From positions 30,305 to 94,304 of the forward strand of contig JAKJXP020000141.1 of the NCBI GenBank assembly GCA_022225965.2: 64,000 nt of DNA, written 5' to 3'. Positions within the stretch are counted from its first letter, which is position 1; every line of letters begins with the position of its first letter. This stretch comes from Diatrype stigma. Taxonomy: Eukaryota; Ascomycota; Sordariomycetes; Xylariales; Diatrypaceae. A model generated the notes under the pieces. It was given only the letters and a program-made list of their open reading frames with translations, made no database searches and had not been told where the DNA came from. Of the stretch, positions 30,848 to 43,045 are shown piece by piece. Position numbers and translations under genes: made by a program.

Positions 30848-33800
30848 CTATGCATCCTGGCGCTCTTTCAGCATAGTCTGTAAGAAGGGCAGAATATCTT
30901 GTGAAGAAACACATAGCTCTTTATCTTCCCCGGGGTCTCCCCCGACTTGTCCTGCGTTCATGAAGGCATGCCCAATAATACTCCTTGCTAGAGTCTCTAT
31001 ATCCCGCCCGTTCGCCCAGCCCTTCGACATGGTGAGTTTTTTGAAAGTTTCGAGGATCATTTGCCGCGTCCCTGGTACTTCCCGACTATTCCCAACCTTT
31101 ATATTGAGTTTGCCGAGTTGTTGTGTCAGGTGGGAGAAGCAATGATGGGGTTCCATGTGCGGAAAGTTGATGTGGGTTGCAAAGCGGCTGCGAAGGCCCT
31201 GATTCGAATCCAAGAGCTTCTCCATGTCTGACGTGTAGCCAGCTAGAATCACCACCATGTTACCCACGTAGCGTGGCTTGGTCATGGCATCGACGATCTC
31301 CCCAATCGCTTCCTTCGTAAAGATCGAGCTGTCAGATCCGGGATTCAGCCGGTAGGCCTCGTCGATGAAAAGCACTTTCCCAAGTCCCAGTTCGAACTGG
31401 TTGATCACCTTCGGTCCCGTCTGGCCGCAGTATTGACCGATAAGGTCTGTGACAGAGCAAGTGATGACTTCATCGCTGGACAAGAAGCCCATGTCGTAGA
31501 AGAGGCGGCCAACTTTTCTAGCAGTTGATCTGATCGAGTGGAGTCAGCAACAACTTTCATTGGGATGAATTCAATCATTATGATAACTGTAACACGAAGC
31601 TTTAGGAGGGGGTGGGGGGTGTTAATATGCTTACGTCTTTCCAGTACCCGGAGGGCCCTTGAACACAAATGCCCATGGGATGTGTGGCCTCGGATCGATA
31701 TCGTATCGACGCATCCCGTCGGCCATCTGCTGATACCCCCGGAACTGCTGAACAATGCTCTCGAAGCCCACGAATCCCTCAAAGAGCGAGTTGCGGTGCT
31801 CGTTAGCGCGTACGGCCCTATCGTAGTCCTTGTCGAAGTCCTCGGGCTCCAGCGGAAGCTCGTCCATCGCGAAGCGATCCACGCCGGCGGCTTCGAGCCT
31901 CTCCCTCTGCCTCAGCTTCGCCCGGGCGATGAGGTTCTCCACGTCGCCGCCGTTCCCGAACTTCGGGCTGACCCGCATCCTAGCCAGCACCTCGCGGGCC
32001 ACCTTCTTGCCGCGCTCGGAAACGGAGACATCGTCGCTGGCCAGCTTTTCCAGCAGTATGTCGCAGAGCTGGTCCTCGTCGTAGCTGTCGAAGTGGAGAG
32101 CGTTCTCCCGGGGAAACCGCCGCTGGAGTCCGGGGTTGCAGCCCTGAAACATGGTCTCCATCTCCTCGGGATAGCCGGCGAGGATGATGCAGCGATCCTC
32201 GCCGGGCGCCCCTGAGATCTCGGCCACGAGCGTGTCGATGATTGCCCGCCGAAAGATATCCGAGTTGTTGGACCCACTCCCGTTTCTCGTGTAAAGCATG
32301 TGGGCATCATCGATGACGAGCACGTTTCCCTTGGCTTCTTCGAGAGCTTCCTTGGTGTTCTTCTCCGATTTACCAATATACATATCGATGAGGTCGGCCG
32401 GGTTCTTCATGATGACTTTGCCTTTGGAAATGAGGTTGAGCTCCGCGAGGATTTGGCCGTAAAGGTAGGCGACTGTGGTTTTTCCAACCCCGGGCGGTCC
32501 GAGGAAGACGCGGTTGAGGTTCACTTTCAGCGGCTCCTTCCCCTGCGTCATCCGGTGGTAGTTGGTCGTAGCTTGAGCGTAGAGATGGCCGATCTCCCTC
32601 TTGACTCTCTCGAGCCCGATCATCTTTTGGATCGCCGTCCATGCTTTGCTTTTGGTTTGGATATCCTTAGGTGCGGGACCGAAGATGTCACTTGGCGTGA
32701 TGATGCGGTGCTCTCCTTTCTGCCTCTCTGCAATGAATTTCTCCATGGCGTCTTGCTCCGGCCGATGCGTCTTAGCCCATTCGTACCATTCCTTCTCACA
32801 TCTTAGGGATTGTCGGTTGTACACCACTTCGAGTTCCTCTTGCAAGATGTGAATATTCTGAGAACTCTCCTCATTCTTCCCAAAAGCACGCTCCTCATTC
32901 TTCCTAAAAGCACGCTTTGCAATTGCGCGTAGACCAGCGTTACCGGCGTGGATGCCACCTTCCACTCTCCACGGGCTCTGCTTGAGAAGTCGTATCAGAA
33001 GTTGCAGAAACTCGTGCTCATTATAATCGTTGAGCTTAATCGGCTCGGGGAATCTCTTGCGTGCTTCCGGGCTGCCTCGTAAAGCAGAAGCTGAGGAGGG
33101 CCCCAGTTTTTGGTATGAGAATATGAGTGCAGCCCTGCTGTATCGGTTGTTGGCCTCCCTCAAAATGGCCTTTATCTCGTGGGCGCGATCAATCCTATCC
33201 GCTTGTGAGAAAAAATATACCTACACGTCAAAAGAATCAGTATAATGAAGTCCGAGGGCCATAGTTGATGGATAATCCTCTTACACTAGCATCAAGGTCG
33301 TCACTAGCATCAGGGTCGTCACTCTCAAGAGTGTAGCCAGACATAGAGGTGAACTTGCGCATTGAGACAGCTCCAGTGGAATATAAAAACTGGGCGTAGA
33401 TCTGCGCAATTCGCTTTTTTCCTTTTCACGAGTAAGAAATAGTCAGCCAGTATAATATGATATACGTTGTCCCATGTCAACGTACCGGTCCCAGCGTTAC
33501 CATGAAGAATAAGGTCAAACTTCAGCCGGCTTATGTCTTCTCCCCATCGCTTGGCTACCTCAAGCCTGTTTTTCACGTGGAGGAAATGAGCCTTGACATC
33601 TTCGTGTCCCACCATTGACATGATCTGATCCAAGTACTTGTTTTCTTGCCCTTCTTCTCGCTTCTGCCTCAGCCACTCCTTTCTCGACGGCGACTCGTCA
33701 TCGATGTTCTTGGGATCTTGGTCACGAACAAGAGACTCGGCCCAACTGTAATTGAAAGCCTCATCCAATCCATACACATGCGTAATAGTGTCAGGGAACG

Positions 33801-34308
33801 GCATGTCCTGCGACGAGTCTCCGAATTCTTCGCAGGCTGATTCCTGATCGGATGGTTGAGAAGTATCGGAAGCCGAATCTGTTGGAGAAGTGTCTGGATC
33901 CACATGAGAGTCTTTATCCTCTGGGGTTTCGTGGTCGCACTCGGAACTGTTAGAAGAGCTCGTTGTCGATCCTTCGGTGGACTCTCCACTTGTGGAATGC
34001 TCCTCGTGGGAAGAATGTTCTGTCGATGATATATCAGGTGAGTGCTGATCATCAGGGGGTATTTCATCTGCGTGAGGGACGGGGCATTCTGGCTGTTGGG
34101 AAGCATCGTTATATTCTGGGAGCGATGAATGCTCATTCGAAGATGCTACCGGATCGGTGTCTTCAGCTGAGGATTGAGGGTCGGGTAAAGCATCGCCAAT
34201 CTCGGCCTCAATGTTGTCAACCGGTACATTCTCATTAGCATCACCGTCGACATTCTCATTAGAGTTTATCTCGGGGCTGACACCGTCATCTTCGTTGTGA
34301 GTCGTCAT
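30848..34308 (-). CDS. CbbX/SpoVK-type AAA ATPase with three AAA modules
   Basis: Four exons, 34308-33486, 33421-33285, 33220-31635 and 31529-30848, encode 1075 residues. Introns are 64, 64 and 105 bp. Residues 1-215 are acidic, Ser/Thr-rich and probably disordered. Module 1 has Walker A GNAGTGKK (270-277), where the usual Thr/Ser after Lys is Lys. Module 2 has GPPGVGKT (about 561-568) and VLVIDDAH (620-627). Module 3 has GPPGTGKT (about 842-849) and VLFIDEAYRL (about 901-910), followed by sensor-like GYTSDMEKLLDSNQGLRSRF. The chain matches fungal proteins of the CfxQ/CbbX class, which often carry two to four such modules; their bacterial relatives remodel Rubisco. The fungal role is not established. 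Exon 2 holds an in-frame duplicated DDxDAS (33285-33320). Confidence 0.88.
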
Positions 34309-36297
34309 GGTTTATTGTGTAGCATGCAGAATAGGTTGGAAATGATTGGGCTTGTTCTTCTCAAAGACATCAGGTCAGTCCGCGGATGACCACGAGCTTT
34401 ATATCGAAGATACGAACCAGGTTCTCAGAGAACTAGCCATAGTAAGAGTAGAACAACGCACGTGTGAAACCCCATTCCACATGGTAAGGAAGATGATGTG
34501 TTATGGAGCGAGGCAGCCTAGCGATGGCTCGGGTACGTTACCCATTCACTCAACTTAACCAACCGAGCTGTTGATCTGCGTTACTGCCTAAACTATGATT
34601 ATTCCTTGACAGCTTCGAGGCCTCCTGTTTGGGGCACGTTTCCGCCCTGAATTGGCAGGTAACCATCGTCCCCGGGCTGTGCATATTTAGCTTTATATTG
34701 TGCCAATATTCGATGTGTTTCATGCAGTCAGGTGGCTGAACGCTCAAGGCAACTAGGCAGCCATCTGAGCCCCATAATTATCATGCAGATCAATATGTAC
34801 ACTCTACCCCTTGTATTATTGTATGAGGGTCCGGTACCATGGGGTGATTATCGGGTGTTCTGCTTTGTACCCAATTATCCCGAACATAAGCCTTTCTTAT
34901 AGAAACGAACATTTGGAATACGTGATAACAGATTGTAGATACTAAGGCATTACCGGACCCTCATACTATAATACAAGGGGTAGAGTGTAGTCGGTTCACA
35001 CTGATGCAAGCCAAATGCGACAACGTATCAACGGGTATATGATAGGATATCATACAGATAGAAAGTCGGGTGGGTTGAGTGAGGAGTATATCCATGGACA
35101 GAGAAAATTGCGCTCAATGCGAAAGTCGATCGTTAGGTAGTGGTCCATTTCTCCCACCTATCTAGGTCATTATGCTCTTGGTAGCCTGCTGCAATTGGAC
35201 CTTAAGTCGGATGCACAGGCAATCGGGTCGTAGCCGATGCTTTTCACCGCACTTCTGTATGTTGTTATGATTCGGGTAAAGCAGATGTCGCGACAGGGAG
35301 GCCTGAGCACATGTTACGTTACATGTTGGTAGGCTGCCTTACAGCTGCCTTGGAATGGACGCAACCTACTTTGTAATATACTCGGTTCAAAGCATTGATA
35401 GATGTGCCGTCTCCCCATTTGCCTTGCCGTCACATCGGAAAGCACCCGCTAGGGGGCCGGAAGCCAGGTACCTACAAGACCGGCCCGGAGCACCCACCAA
35501 ATTGGCTCCACTCTCTGCCGATCCCGAAGTTGGCTAAGTATGTAAGTCCGGTTCAGAGGCAAGACACCAAACCACCGGGTTTCTCAACAGATTTGATGAA
35601 GCAATGCTTCATCGGCAGCTGCGTATAGGTATATAAGCCTAGCTTAACTTGTAGTCATATATTCTCATCGTAATATTTACCCCATAGAGTGTCATATCAT
35701 GGTCTTCCCCCCAGCCCCCCCCCCCCCTCTCAAATTAGTACTGCATGTAATGTACTTACCTATCTCAGGTAACACGACCATAACACAGAACTGGATCAAA
35801 TCTTCTGTAGGTGTCCTGTAGGGCAGTTACCATGCATACCTATGTCAGTACTTTGCACCAACACCAATCTGAACTATTGGCAAGTAAAGCTACATAGGTA
35901 CCTTGTGTCATAATCAACCCATCTCCATGGTTACCAGGAATCCAACGCGTTACTGTTTGTTCATACACACTTGCTTTACCCCATCTACATCCTTTCAACG
36001 CAATAACGTCGACTTAATGTCTAGTTTCAACACACCACTTATCGTCGATTGAATCTAAGAAAGCAACACAGCAACTTCACAGACGTCTGTCTAAAGTGCA
36101 TAACCTCCTGTCATCATACGCGTTAGTACTATTACACCCGTCGCTGACCCCTTCACGGCAGGTAAGCTCTCTAGATCCAGCTTTTCTCTCCCCTTAACCC
36201 TAGTCGAAACTTGGAACTCTTCCGATCAAGGGCAGTCCTTTGGTCTATGCAATTAGCGAGCTGAATATATCCTCCGTGGCACCTTGAGACTAATTCT
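34309..36297. other. intergenic region containing a MITE
   Basis: No supported gene in about 2 kb. A 192-bp inverted-repeat element occupies 34798-34989 (separate entry). A poly-C run lies at about 35714-35727. Short frames at 34346-34747 and 35355-35628 lack coding features. Confidence 0.6.
34798..34989. mobile_element. MITE with 37-bp terminal inverted repeats and TA duplications
   Basis: Bases 34798-34836 and the reverse complement of 34951-34989 agree at 38 of 39 positions; the single difference is near the middle of the arm. Both ends begin with TA followed by CACTCTACCCCTTGTATTAT, so TA is the probable target duplication and the element proper is 34800-34987 (188 bp). The interior is AT-rich with no open frame. 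TA duplication and size fit a non-autonomous Tc1/mariner or Fot1/pogo derivative. The near-perfect arms suggest recent insertion or recent activity. Confidence 0.85.
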
Positions 36298-36741
36298 ATG
36301 CCGTCGCCGCTTAGGACGATTGTCGATTTTGCCATGGTTCCGAAAGTCCGTAGCTGCTCGGTCGAGCTCGAGGAACCCCCCCGCAAGGGTCAGAAAGCTT
36401 CTTCCCCTTCTTTTCCCGGTCCTACTAAGGAGGCGACCACCACTGAGGAAGCCACCACCGCTGAGGAAGCCACCAACACTGAGGGAGCCACCACCACTGA
36501 GGGAGCCACCAACGCTGAAGAAGCCACCACCACTTCCAAGAAGGAGCAGCACGACAAGCAGGAGAAGCCTACGGATGATACCGATCATGCCCCCACCATA
36601 GCCAAACGCCGACCATACATTCTAGCATTGCCGCCTGAGCTTATCATCATGATTTTCGAGGAACTTCCAGACATTGGCGACCGCAGCAATTTCAACAAGG
36701 TCCTCGAGGCGTGCGGCGTCCGAGGATTCTTTTGGGGCTGA
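36298..36741 (+). CDS. short F-box-like protein with a Thr/Glu/Ala tandem repeat
   Basis: One exon encodes 147 residues from the ATG at 36298. Residues about 45-80 are a tandem EATTTE/EATTAE/EATNTE/GATTTE repeat from a coding minisatellite. The C-terminus ILALPPELIIMIFEELPDIG is a good F-box N-terminal helix, but the protein stops only about 27 residues later (GFFWG), so the F-box is incomplete and no substrate-binding part follows. It may be a truncated relic, the first exon of a longer gene, or a genuine short protein. No downstream exon was found before 37 kb. Function cannot be assigned. Confidence 0.45.
   Translation: MPSPLRTIVDFAMVPKVRSCSVELEEPPRKGQKASSPSFPGPTKEATTTEEATTAEEATNTEGATTTEGATNAEEATTTSKKEQHDKQEKPTDDTDHAPTIAKRRPYILALPPELIIMIFEELPDIGDRSNFNKVLEACGVRGFFWG
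36421..36534 (+). repeat. coding minisatellite, 18-bp units
   Basis: About six units close to GAGGAAGCCACCACCACT, encoding EATTTE-like hexapeptides in the F-box-like protein. Units are in frame multiples of three. Confidence 0.75.
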
Positions 36742-38044
36742 AACAGTGCAAATCTAGCTTACATCCCCACAAGGTCGACAGACTTTGTTCAATGGACTCT
36801 CTATTGTAGGGAATTAGTAGGAGTATGAGAGATCCATACTTGCAGTGTACCTGGTGGTTGGAAAGCAAAGAAGGAAGACCGACCAACGATTAGATCGACC
36901 GCCCGCACTACTACTATGTACGTGGTAGTTAAATACATGCCTAGATTCGATCAGATAGACGAGTGTCCAACAAACAAACAATCCATAAGAGGCCGAGGCT
37001 TGAACCTTGGCTGGCTGTTCAGGCCCCCATCGTCATCCCTGCTTGCTGCCGTCTGCCCCACCTTGCCCCCCTTTCCATAGGGCTGAATCGATCTCCCGTC
37101 ACATCTCCACATAGGAAACCCCCACATGGCTTCCTTACTGAATACGACATGACGTAATGGTCTTTTTCTATGTATAGATGTTGCTTTGCAAGATCAACGA
37201 TACTACCTCTCGGCACCTGAGAATAAAGTGGTCTGTCCATAGGTTTGTTGCAAGACATACATGATGTACACAGCATCTCCGTTCTTTGGCTTTGGCCTAT
37301 TTCCCTTGTGAGCAACAAATTGGGCACCTACAGTATCTAACGCGTCTGTTAACATGAGAAAGTCCGAATGAAATAGACTTCCTACTTACACGTATAAAAT
37401 ATAGACTACACTTGCATGAAATGGAGCCAAGGGGGCCAAGTTGCTGCTGGGAATCACCTCAGGTAGGGTACAAAGGGTGGATATGCGAATGGACAGCTTC
37501 CCGATGTAGTTCATGCCTAGTAGTAGGTAAAGTAAAGCATGTGGATACTATGTAATTACTAGTCGGGGGGGATGTTCGTCCCACGCAATATGGTACTACG
37601 TCGGTAGCTAGCTAGCGCGGCAGCACATTGTAGTGCAACGAAACATGTATGGAAGGTAGAGAAAGCCCTGCCACGAGCCTGGTACAATACAAGGGCCCAC
37701 ATATATCCACCACTGACCCCTATATCCGGAACACCATATACCTGGGTATTGGGTATCGAAGCCCCCCGTTGGCATGAAATAGACTTCATTTCCTCCTTAT
37801 GCCTGAGAAAGAAATGCATGCTCCTGTTGAATAAAACGTATGATCCACCCCGTGACCGACACTGTGTGGCCATGATACCTCTTGAAGAGCGGTATATTAG
37901 AGTAAAGGTGTGTCTAAAGCCACACAGAGAAAGTCATCAGCTATGTCCGCCCCCAGTTATGCCGCATGCGAGATGGAAACCTGTGTTTCCGAACCCTCTT
38001 CCTGAAGCCTCGGTGGCCCTGAAAACACTGTTGTTGCTATGTGG
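36742..38044. other. intergenic, no supported gene
   Basis: About 1.3 kb with short frames on both strands (for example 37559-37873 minus) that lack domains or coding-like composition. GGCTTGAACC at 36998-37007 resembles a T-loop but no cloverleaf surrounds it. Confidence 0.5.
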
Positions 38045-39439
38045 TCACCCGACGATGATATCTTCTGGGAGATTCGTCTTGCGGTTCTGGACAGACTTGT
38101 ACCGATCCTTCAGGGGTATGCTATCGCTCTCCTTGTCAACCACGGCGACAAACTCGAGTCTTCGGATGGCCTTCTCCTTGCCGTCCCCCTTCTTCCAATC
38201 CCCGAATCTCTTGCGGAGATTGCTCTCGTGCTCTCCCTCCTCGATCCGGATCATAGCCTTTTCCCGAGAATTGTCGCCTTTGATGGCAGTTCGCATCAGG
38301 TAGATGGTGTCGACGTTGGGCCAGGTATCTGTTATAGAGGCCCAGCATGGCTGAACCGTTGGCATTAGGTATGGCGAGTCCGTCTGAACGGCAAGTTGGC
38401 GAACCAACGCGCGATCAACGTCTGTGAACTGACGGCTGGCGCAGTTTTTCGCCCTGCAGCCGTTACAGCAAGGCTCAAATAGAACGATGTCTATCTCTAA
38501 GTTGATGTTGACGCGGTGTCGGAAACGTCGGACTGCGAAGTTGTTGCGTGGAACGCTACCAAACATACTCCGGTAGTTGTGTAGCGCGACCTTTTGAGAT
38601 AGCTGGCATGCCATGAACCAAGCTGGTGGCTTGTTATGCGCAAGGGGATACGCTGGTGGTGGCGGTGGCTGGGTGAAGTCATTGCGAAGATAGACTAGTC
38701 GAGGCGTCATAGCGGCTTCCCATATCAACATCTGAAGTTCGGTGGGGAGGTAAGGATATTTGTGGAAGATAGTCAGCGGCTTGGCTAAGCGAGCTGAGCG
38801 GCGTAGGGGCATTCTACTAGGAGTAACATCAAGTTTCCTCTTTTTACGCAGTCGGTATCTATCGTCTGCCGCACTAGTAACAGTGTCCGATGGAGTAAGA
38901 TCACGTGTGGTTGCCTTCCCGACCTTCTTGCGACTACCAAGTCGATTGGAAGCATTTCCTTGTTTTCCGTTAGAACGTCGCCCCTTCGCTTGTTGAGGCT
39001 TGGCAGGCGGGTGCTGAGTCCCGAATGTGAGAGCCTTTTCGTATACATCGTCATCGTGCAAATCAGCATCGTCCTCATCTTGGTTGTCTCTGTCGACCCT
39101 GATACTTCGCGAGTCCTCTAACTTGGAGGACGTGGCATGTGATCGACTCTTGGTAGAAGCACTCCGAAGTCTTTCCTGAAGGCGTGTGGTGCTCCCTGGT
39201 GTGGCGCTCCCTGGTGTAGAAGTGAGTGCTGGGTTGAATTGGGTTTTAGCCATCGACCTTGTCATACGACGAGTCAAGGAACCGGATGCCTCGATGAAAG
39301 CTGTCTCCCGAGACCGCATGGGCGTTGCTAATACAGGTGCAGTATTCCGAGAAGTAGTGCGGTTGTGGACTTCAAGCCCATCAACGCCCTGTTCTGCCGC
39401 ACCATCTGTGCCTTGTCCATCCTGACGAGGCACCATCAT
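38045..39439 (-). CDS. 2EXR-domain protein
   Basis: One exon encodes 464 residues from the ATG at 39439. Residues 1-220 are basic, Ser/Thr-rich and probably disordered, with possible nuclear localisation signals (LRKKRKLDV, LRRSARLAK). From about 224 the 2EXR pattern appears: FHKYPYLPTELQMLIWEAA, then TPRLVYL, ACQLSQKVALHNYRSMFG, IDIVLFEPC and a strand-rich end. 2EXR proteins are an abundant, F-box-like but uncharacterised family in filamentous ascomycetes. The segment CCNGCRAKNCASRQF carries four cysteines and could bind metal, though this is speculative. A role in ubiquitin ligation has been suggested by the F-box-like start but is not demonstrated. Neighbours give no hint of function. Confidence 0.85.
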   Translation of the reverse strand: MMVPRQDGQGTDGAAEQGVDGLEVHNRTTSRNTAPVLATPMRSRETAFIEASGSLTRRMTRSMAKTQFNPALTSTPGSATPGSTTRLQERLRSASTKSRSHATSSKLEDSRSIRVDRDNQDEDDADLHDDDVYEKALTFGTQHPPAKPQQAKGRRSNGKQGNASNRLGSRKKVGKATTRDLTPSDTVTSAADDRYRLRKKRKLDVTPSRMPLRRSARLAKPLTIFHKYPYLPTELQMLIWEAAMTPRLVYLRNDFTQPPPPPAYPLAHNKPPAWFMACQLSQKVALHNYRSMFGSVPRNNFAVRRFRHRVNINLEIDIVLFEPCCNGCRAKNCASRQFTDVDRALVRQLAVQTDSPYLMPTVQPCWASITDTWPNVDTIYLMRTAIKGDNSREKAMIRIEEGEHESNLRKRFGDWKKGDGKEKAIRRLEFVAVVDKESDSIPLKDRYKSVQNRKTNLPEDIIVG

Positions 39440-41313
39440 GAAAGTGTATATGTATTGTTATGTCCTTGATGACCATCCGATATACCCTGTGATAGAAGGT
39501 AACCAAGTATGTGGAAAACAAGTAATAGCTAATGTGCAACCCAGCTACAACAAGGGGTAGACCCAATAAAAACGAAACTTGTGAGTGGCTGAGATGGTGT
39601 CCGACGGACGATGCGAACGTTCAAGGTAGAGTAGAATGTGCTTCGGTGGAATATGGAATCATACTACAATCTACGGGTACGTGGTGGCCCTGATATGGGG
39701 TCCGATGAGACTTGGTTCAATAAGGATTGGTTTTAGAAAGATACCACCCAAGAGCCTCAAGTTACCTTGGGGACTTTGAGGACCGGGCGGCCTGTGAGCG
39801 GTGAGTTAGAGGTCGGTAACTTGTTCGTCGTGTTCGGGTGCAGCTTGAACTAGCTTGAAGAGAGTCACGACACGAGGTCGTAACACAAGTTAATGTCGAT
39901 ATCGTAGTAGCGAAATACTGAATCAATCTGGGTGCAGGTCCGGGTCAGCCGCTACCAACAACTTGGCACCGACACTGAGGAAGTATGCGATCACATGACA
40001 GGTGCAGACAGAGGTCGTTCCCGTATGCGGAGGGTCACCGCTAAAGGATGACAAGAAACAACAGCGGGGACTACTCAAGGATGAGAAAGAGGGCTGACTT
40101 ACAGCATACCACCAGTCGGATACCTGATACTTCGTGGATTAACGATGTGTGATGAAGTTGGATACCAACCGTGAATGATGGATGCTCGATAAGACTGGAA
40201 GGTATGTAAGTAGGCAGGTAGTAGGTCGGTAGGCAGGTAGTTGATACCTAGGTAGGTAGCAATGCGGGGCGCAGGTCGGCTGATGATGCAAGTTGGCAAG
40301 CTGATGGTGGGGCTTTGGGCGCTAACGAAGGCCCGCACGGATCTCCAGCGCTAGATTTAAGTTATCTAATCCGCTAATTTAGGAAGTCAGCGAGTGCCTG
40401 CCCAGTGCTTATCCTGTTCTGCTTGTTTAGAGCTGCGGCCGAGTGCTTCAGATGCCGAAGATTGCCTTCGTAGGAAGTACCTGTTCGATATCGACCGCAA
40501 GAAATCGTTGGCGTCTTAGTTTACCTACAGAAAATCGACGCACCTAATAGGTACCCATTTCAACCCAGAATGATACAAGTTCGCTGTCTTCCCGATTACT
40601 CCGATCCAGACTCGACGCGACCTGGCATAGATACTTGGACTCACATGAGACTCAATCCGAGAGGTGTTGCCAGCTATCGAACCCGATAACTGTTTCAGCA
40701 TTAGCTTTACGGCATTTCTCAAACTAAATAAAGAAACTGGGAATATACCTGCAGTAGCACGAAATACATGACTTGCATCCGAGGGGTGTTCATCTCATTT
40801 CTTGCCCGTTATTGTACACTGATAGTTGCCCAAGCCTTTGGTAAGTAGAGCCTCGATATGTCGGGCGGAAAATACCTAGATAGCCCAACAGCATCACACT
40901 CACTGCTGGCGACAACCAGTCATCCTTGGCATGCGCTCTACCGTCACCAGTTCACAGGCTCAAGAAGACGTGTAAATAAGGTTGAATGGTTCCACGATTA
41001 CCCCACAATCCCGGCCCCGTGGAACCCTGCTCGAGTCTAGGCAGTGGGGTTGCTTGCTAACGAGGGCATAGAGTAGTACCTGTGTAGTTGGTAGCAGGCA
41101 ATCAGGAATCTAGGGGAGAGGAACGGGGCCGTTTTATATTTATAAGTATATCTCAGGGGCCTTCTAGCTCTCAACATCCGTCCAAGCAAATACTACCCGT
41201 TCCCCTTCCGGCATCTTTCCACTTGTCCCTTGCATCTATATACCTTGTCTCTCGCTAGCCTTCACGGGTGTGCAACTGTCGGCATTGTCTGAAGCACGTT
41301 GACGCGGGGGACT
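39440..41313. other. intergenic, no supported gene
   Basis: About 1.9 kb. Contains GTAGGT/CAGGTAG-type runs at 40207-40260, including TACCTAGGTAGGTAG at 40245-40259. No RNA gene or credible coding frame is seen. Confidence 0.5.
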
Positions 41314-42176
41314 TTACAGTCCGTAGGAGGAGAAGCCGATGCTTGTGCTAATCTGTTCGTATAGGGCTGCATCCCCTGTGAGAGTTGCTGGGGTGGCCTG
41401 GTCGATTCGGCGCCTAGGACTTGCCATTCCCAGATACCTGCTGTCGAGGCTAGTCGTTAGTGCCATGTCATATTCTGAGACGAAAACCAGTATGTACGAG
41501 CCTCTGGGAGTTAGCCGCCTCCGCCAATGAAATGGTCCACCGTAGGGGTCTGGAATCAGGTCGGACCATGGAGAGAAAGCCGGGTTGGCCGTATTGTTGT
41601 TGTTTGCGGTGGGTTCCGACACTGTCACTTTCTTTCCTGGATCTTCGGGTTTCTTCTTGGAGTCTCCGGTTCTGCCGTTCTTGGTGTGTTTCCTATGCCT
41701 ATGGCTATGCCGGTGCGAACACCTATGCGAGTGTGCCTTCGCCGTTGACTGACTGACTATCCAAGTGCTTGGTAACATCTCACTAGGTTATTGTTCAAAC
41801 AGAAAGTCGAGAAGTGAACAATGTTGCCCAGTATCGATAGTTTGTATTTTACAGAAATCGGGAATAGCCAAATACGTAAGTGCAGTTTGGTTTAGACGGC
41901 GGATGCGTTCTCAACTCACAGGGGTGCGGACGGAAGAAATAGGTACGCCTGGTCAGCCTCAAATCTCGTTGCTGGCGTCATATAATCCTCTTGAACGAGT
42001 GGCATCGGAGTATGCGGCATTGAAGAGGATATCGGAAGTCGGTAGGGGTTCCTACTTATATAATCGTAAAGACATGCAAGAGGCGTTCCACACGGAAGGA
42101 ACGTGCCCTCGGGGGACTGACTACAGGATTGAAAATCTGTTGGGCCATTGGTGATACGACGGATCGAGAGAATCAT
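41314..42176 (-). CDS. possible two-exon gene, unknown protein
   Basis: The proximal frame 41778-41314 encodes 154 residues with a His/Arg-rich start (HSHRCSHRHSHRHRKH) and a folded-looking end (SPWSDLIPDPYGGPFHWRRR, SYILVFVSEYDMAL). Upstream on the same strand, 42176-41920 is open from an ATG and ends at a consensus GTGAGT donor. A CCTAG acceptor before 41782 joins the two in frame, giving 241 residues over exons 42176-41920 and 41782-41314. The branch site of the 137-bp intron is weak, so the single-exon form starting at 41778 is an alternative. No domain is recognised and expression is unproven. Confidence 0.35.
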
Positions 42177-43045
42177 TGGCTGAGAATTTACAGCGCATCG
42201 ATGCTGTGAGATATGGTAACTACCAAATTACGGCGGTCAAAAGCCGAATTGGTGCGATTCACCGAATCCAGTGAAACCACCGGAATTCCTTCCTCTACCT
42301 TGTAGTCAATTGGGGGCCGAGAAAGTCACAATGAGCCAATAGAGATACGAGAGATCGCAGGTAACAGGAGTCGGGTTTACAAGACTCGGGATGATGTTGA
42401 TGTGACGAGGACCCAAGGTACCTATGTAGTCGGTTCTTGAGTGGTGCTTACGTTAACTGATTGAGTAGGTACCTTTTTGATGCTTAGGCATGACGCAATA
42501 CATAGCTGCATGCTCTTGCAGCGTGAGGTAGCGGGAAGGGAGCAGGGTACGGCTGATTCCGAACACTGCTAATATCACATATTATTAAAATCGATAATAG
42601 CTACATAGGACGAGTAACTATATCGTGCTCTCCACGCATTATGCACAGCTAAGTCCGACCTTATCAAGGTCATATCACATTTATACCAGTAGGTATCTCA
42701 AACAGCGATTGATACGGGGTTAGATGGATTGGTCTCGGAAATGGTAATTTGAAAGGCGTAGCTCTAACCCCAAAAGCAGCTCACCAGCTCACCAGCTCGC
42801 CGTGCTTCGGAATACACCAATTTGCCCTCCGAAATACCTGTGTCTCGGGAGATATCCAGTACTCAGTCTAACAATCATATAACAGCTAAGTACATACTTT
42901 CCGACCCATAATCCGTTACCATGGCAATACTACCAACCAAGGTCAACACATTACAGCATAATGACCAATATCAATAACTGGCGAAGAAAGTAATTTCGAA
43001 CCCAACTTTTGACTCAGTCAGATAAATTGGTCATGGGAATGTTGG
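42177..43045. other. intergenic, no supported gene
   Basis: About 870 bp, AT-rich. Contains AGGTACCTATGTAG (42416-42429) and other TAGGTAC motifs. Nothing else is recognised. Confidence 0.5.

Noticed and set aside
36985..37020. T-loop-like sequence GGCTTGAACC suggesting a tRNA
   Set aside because: No T stem, anticodon arm or acceptor stem can be formed around it.
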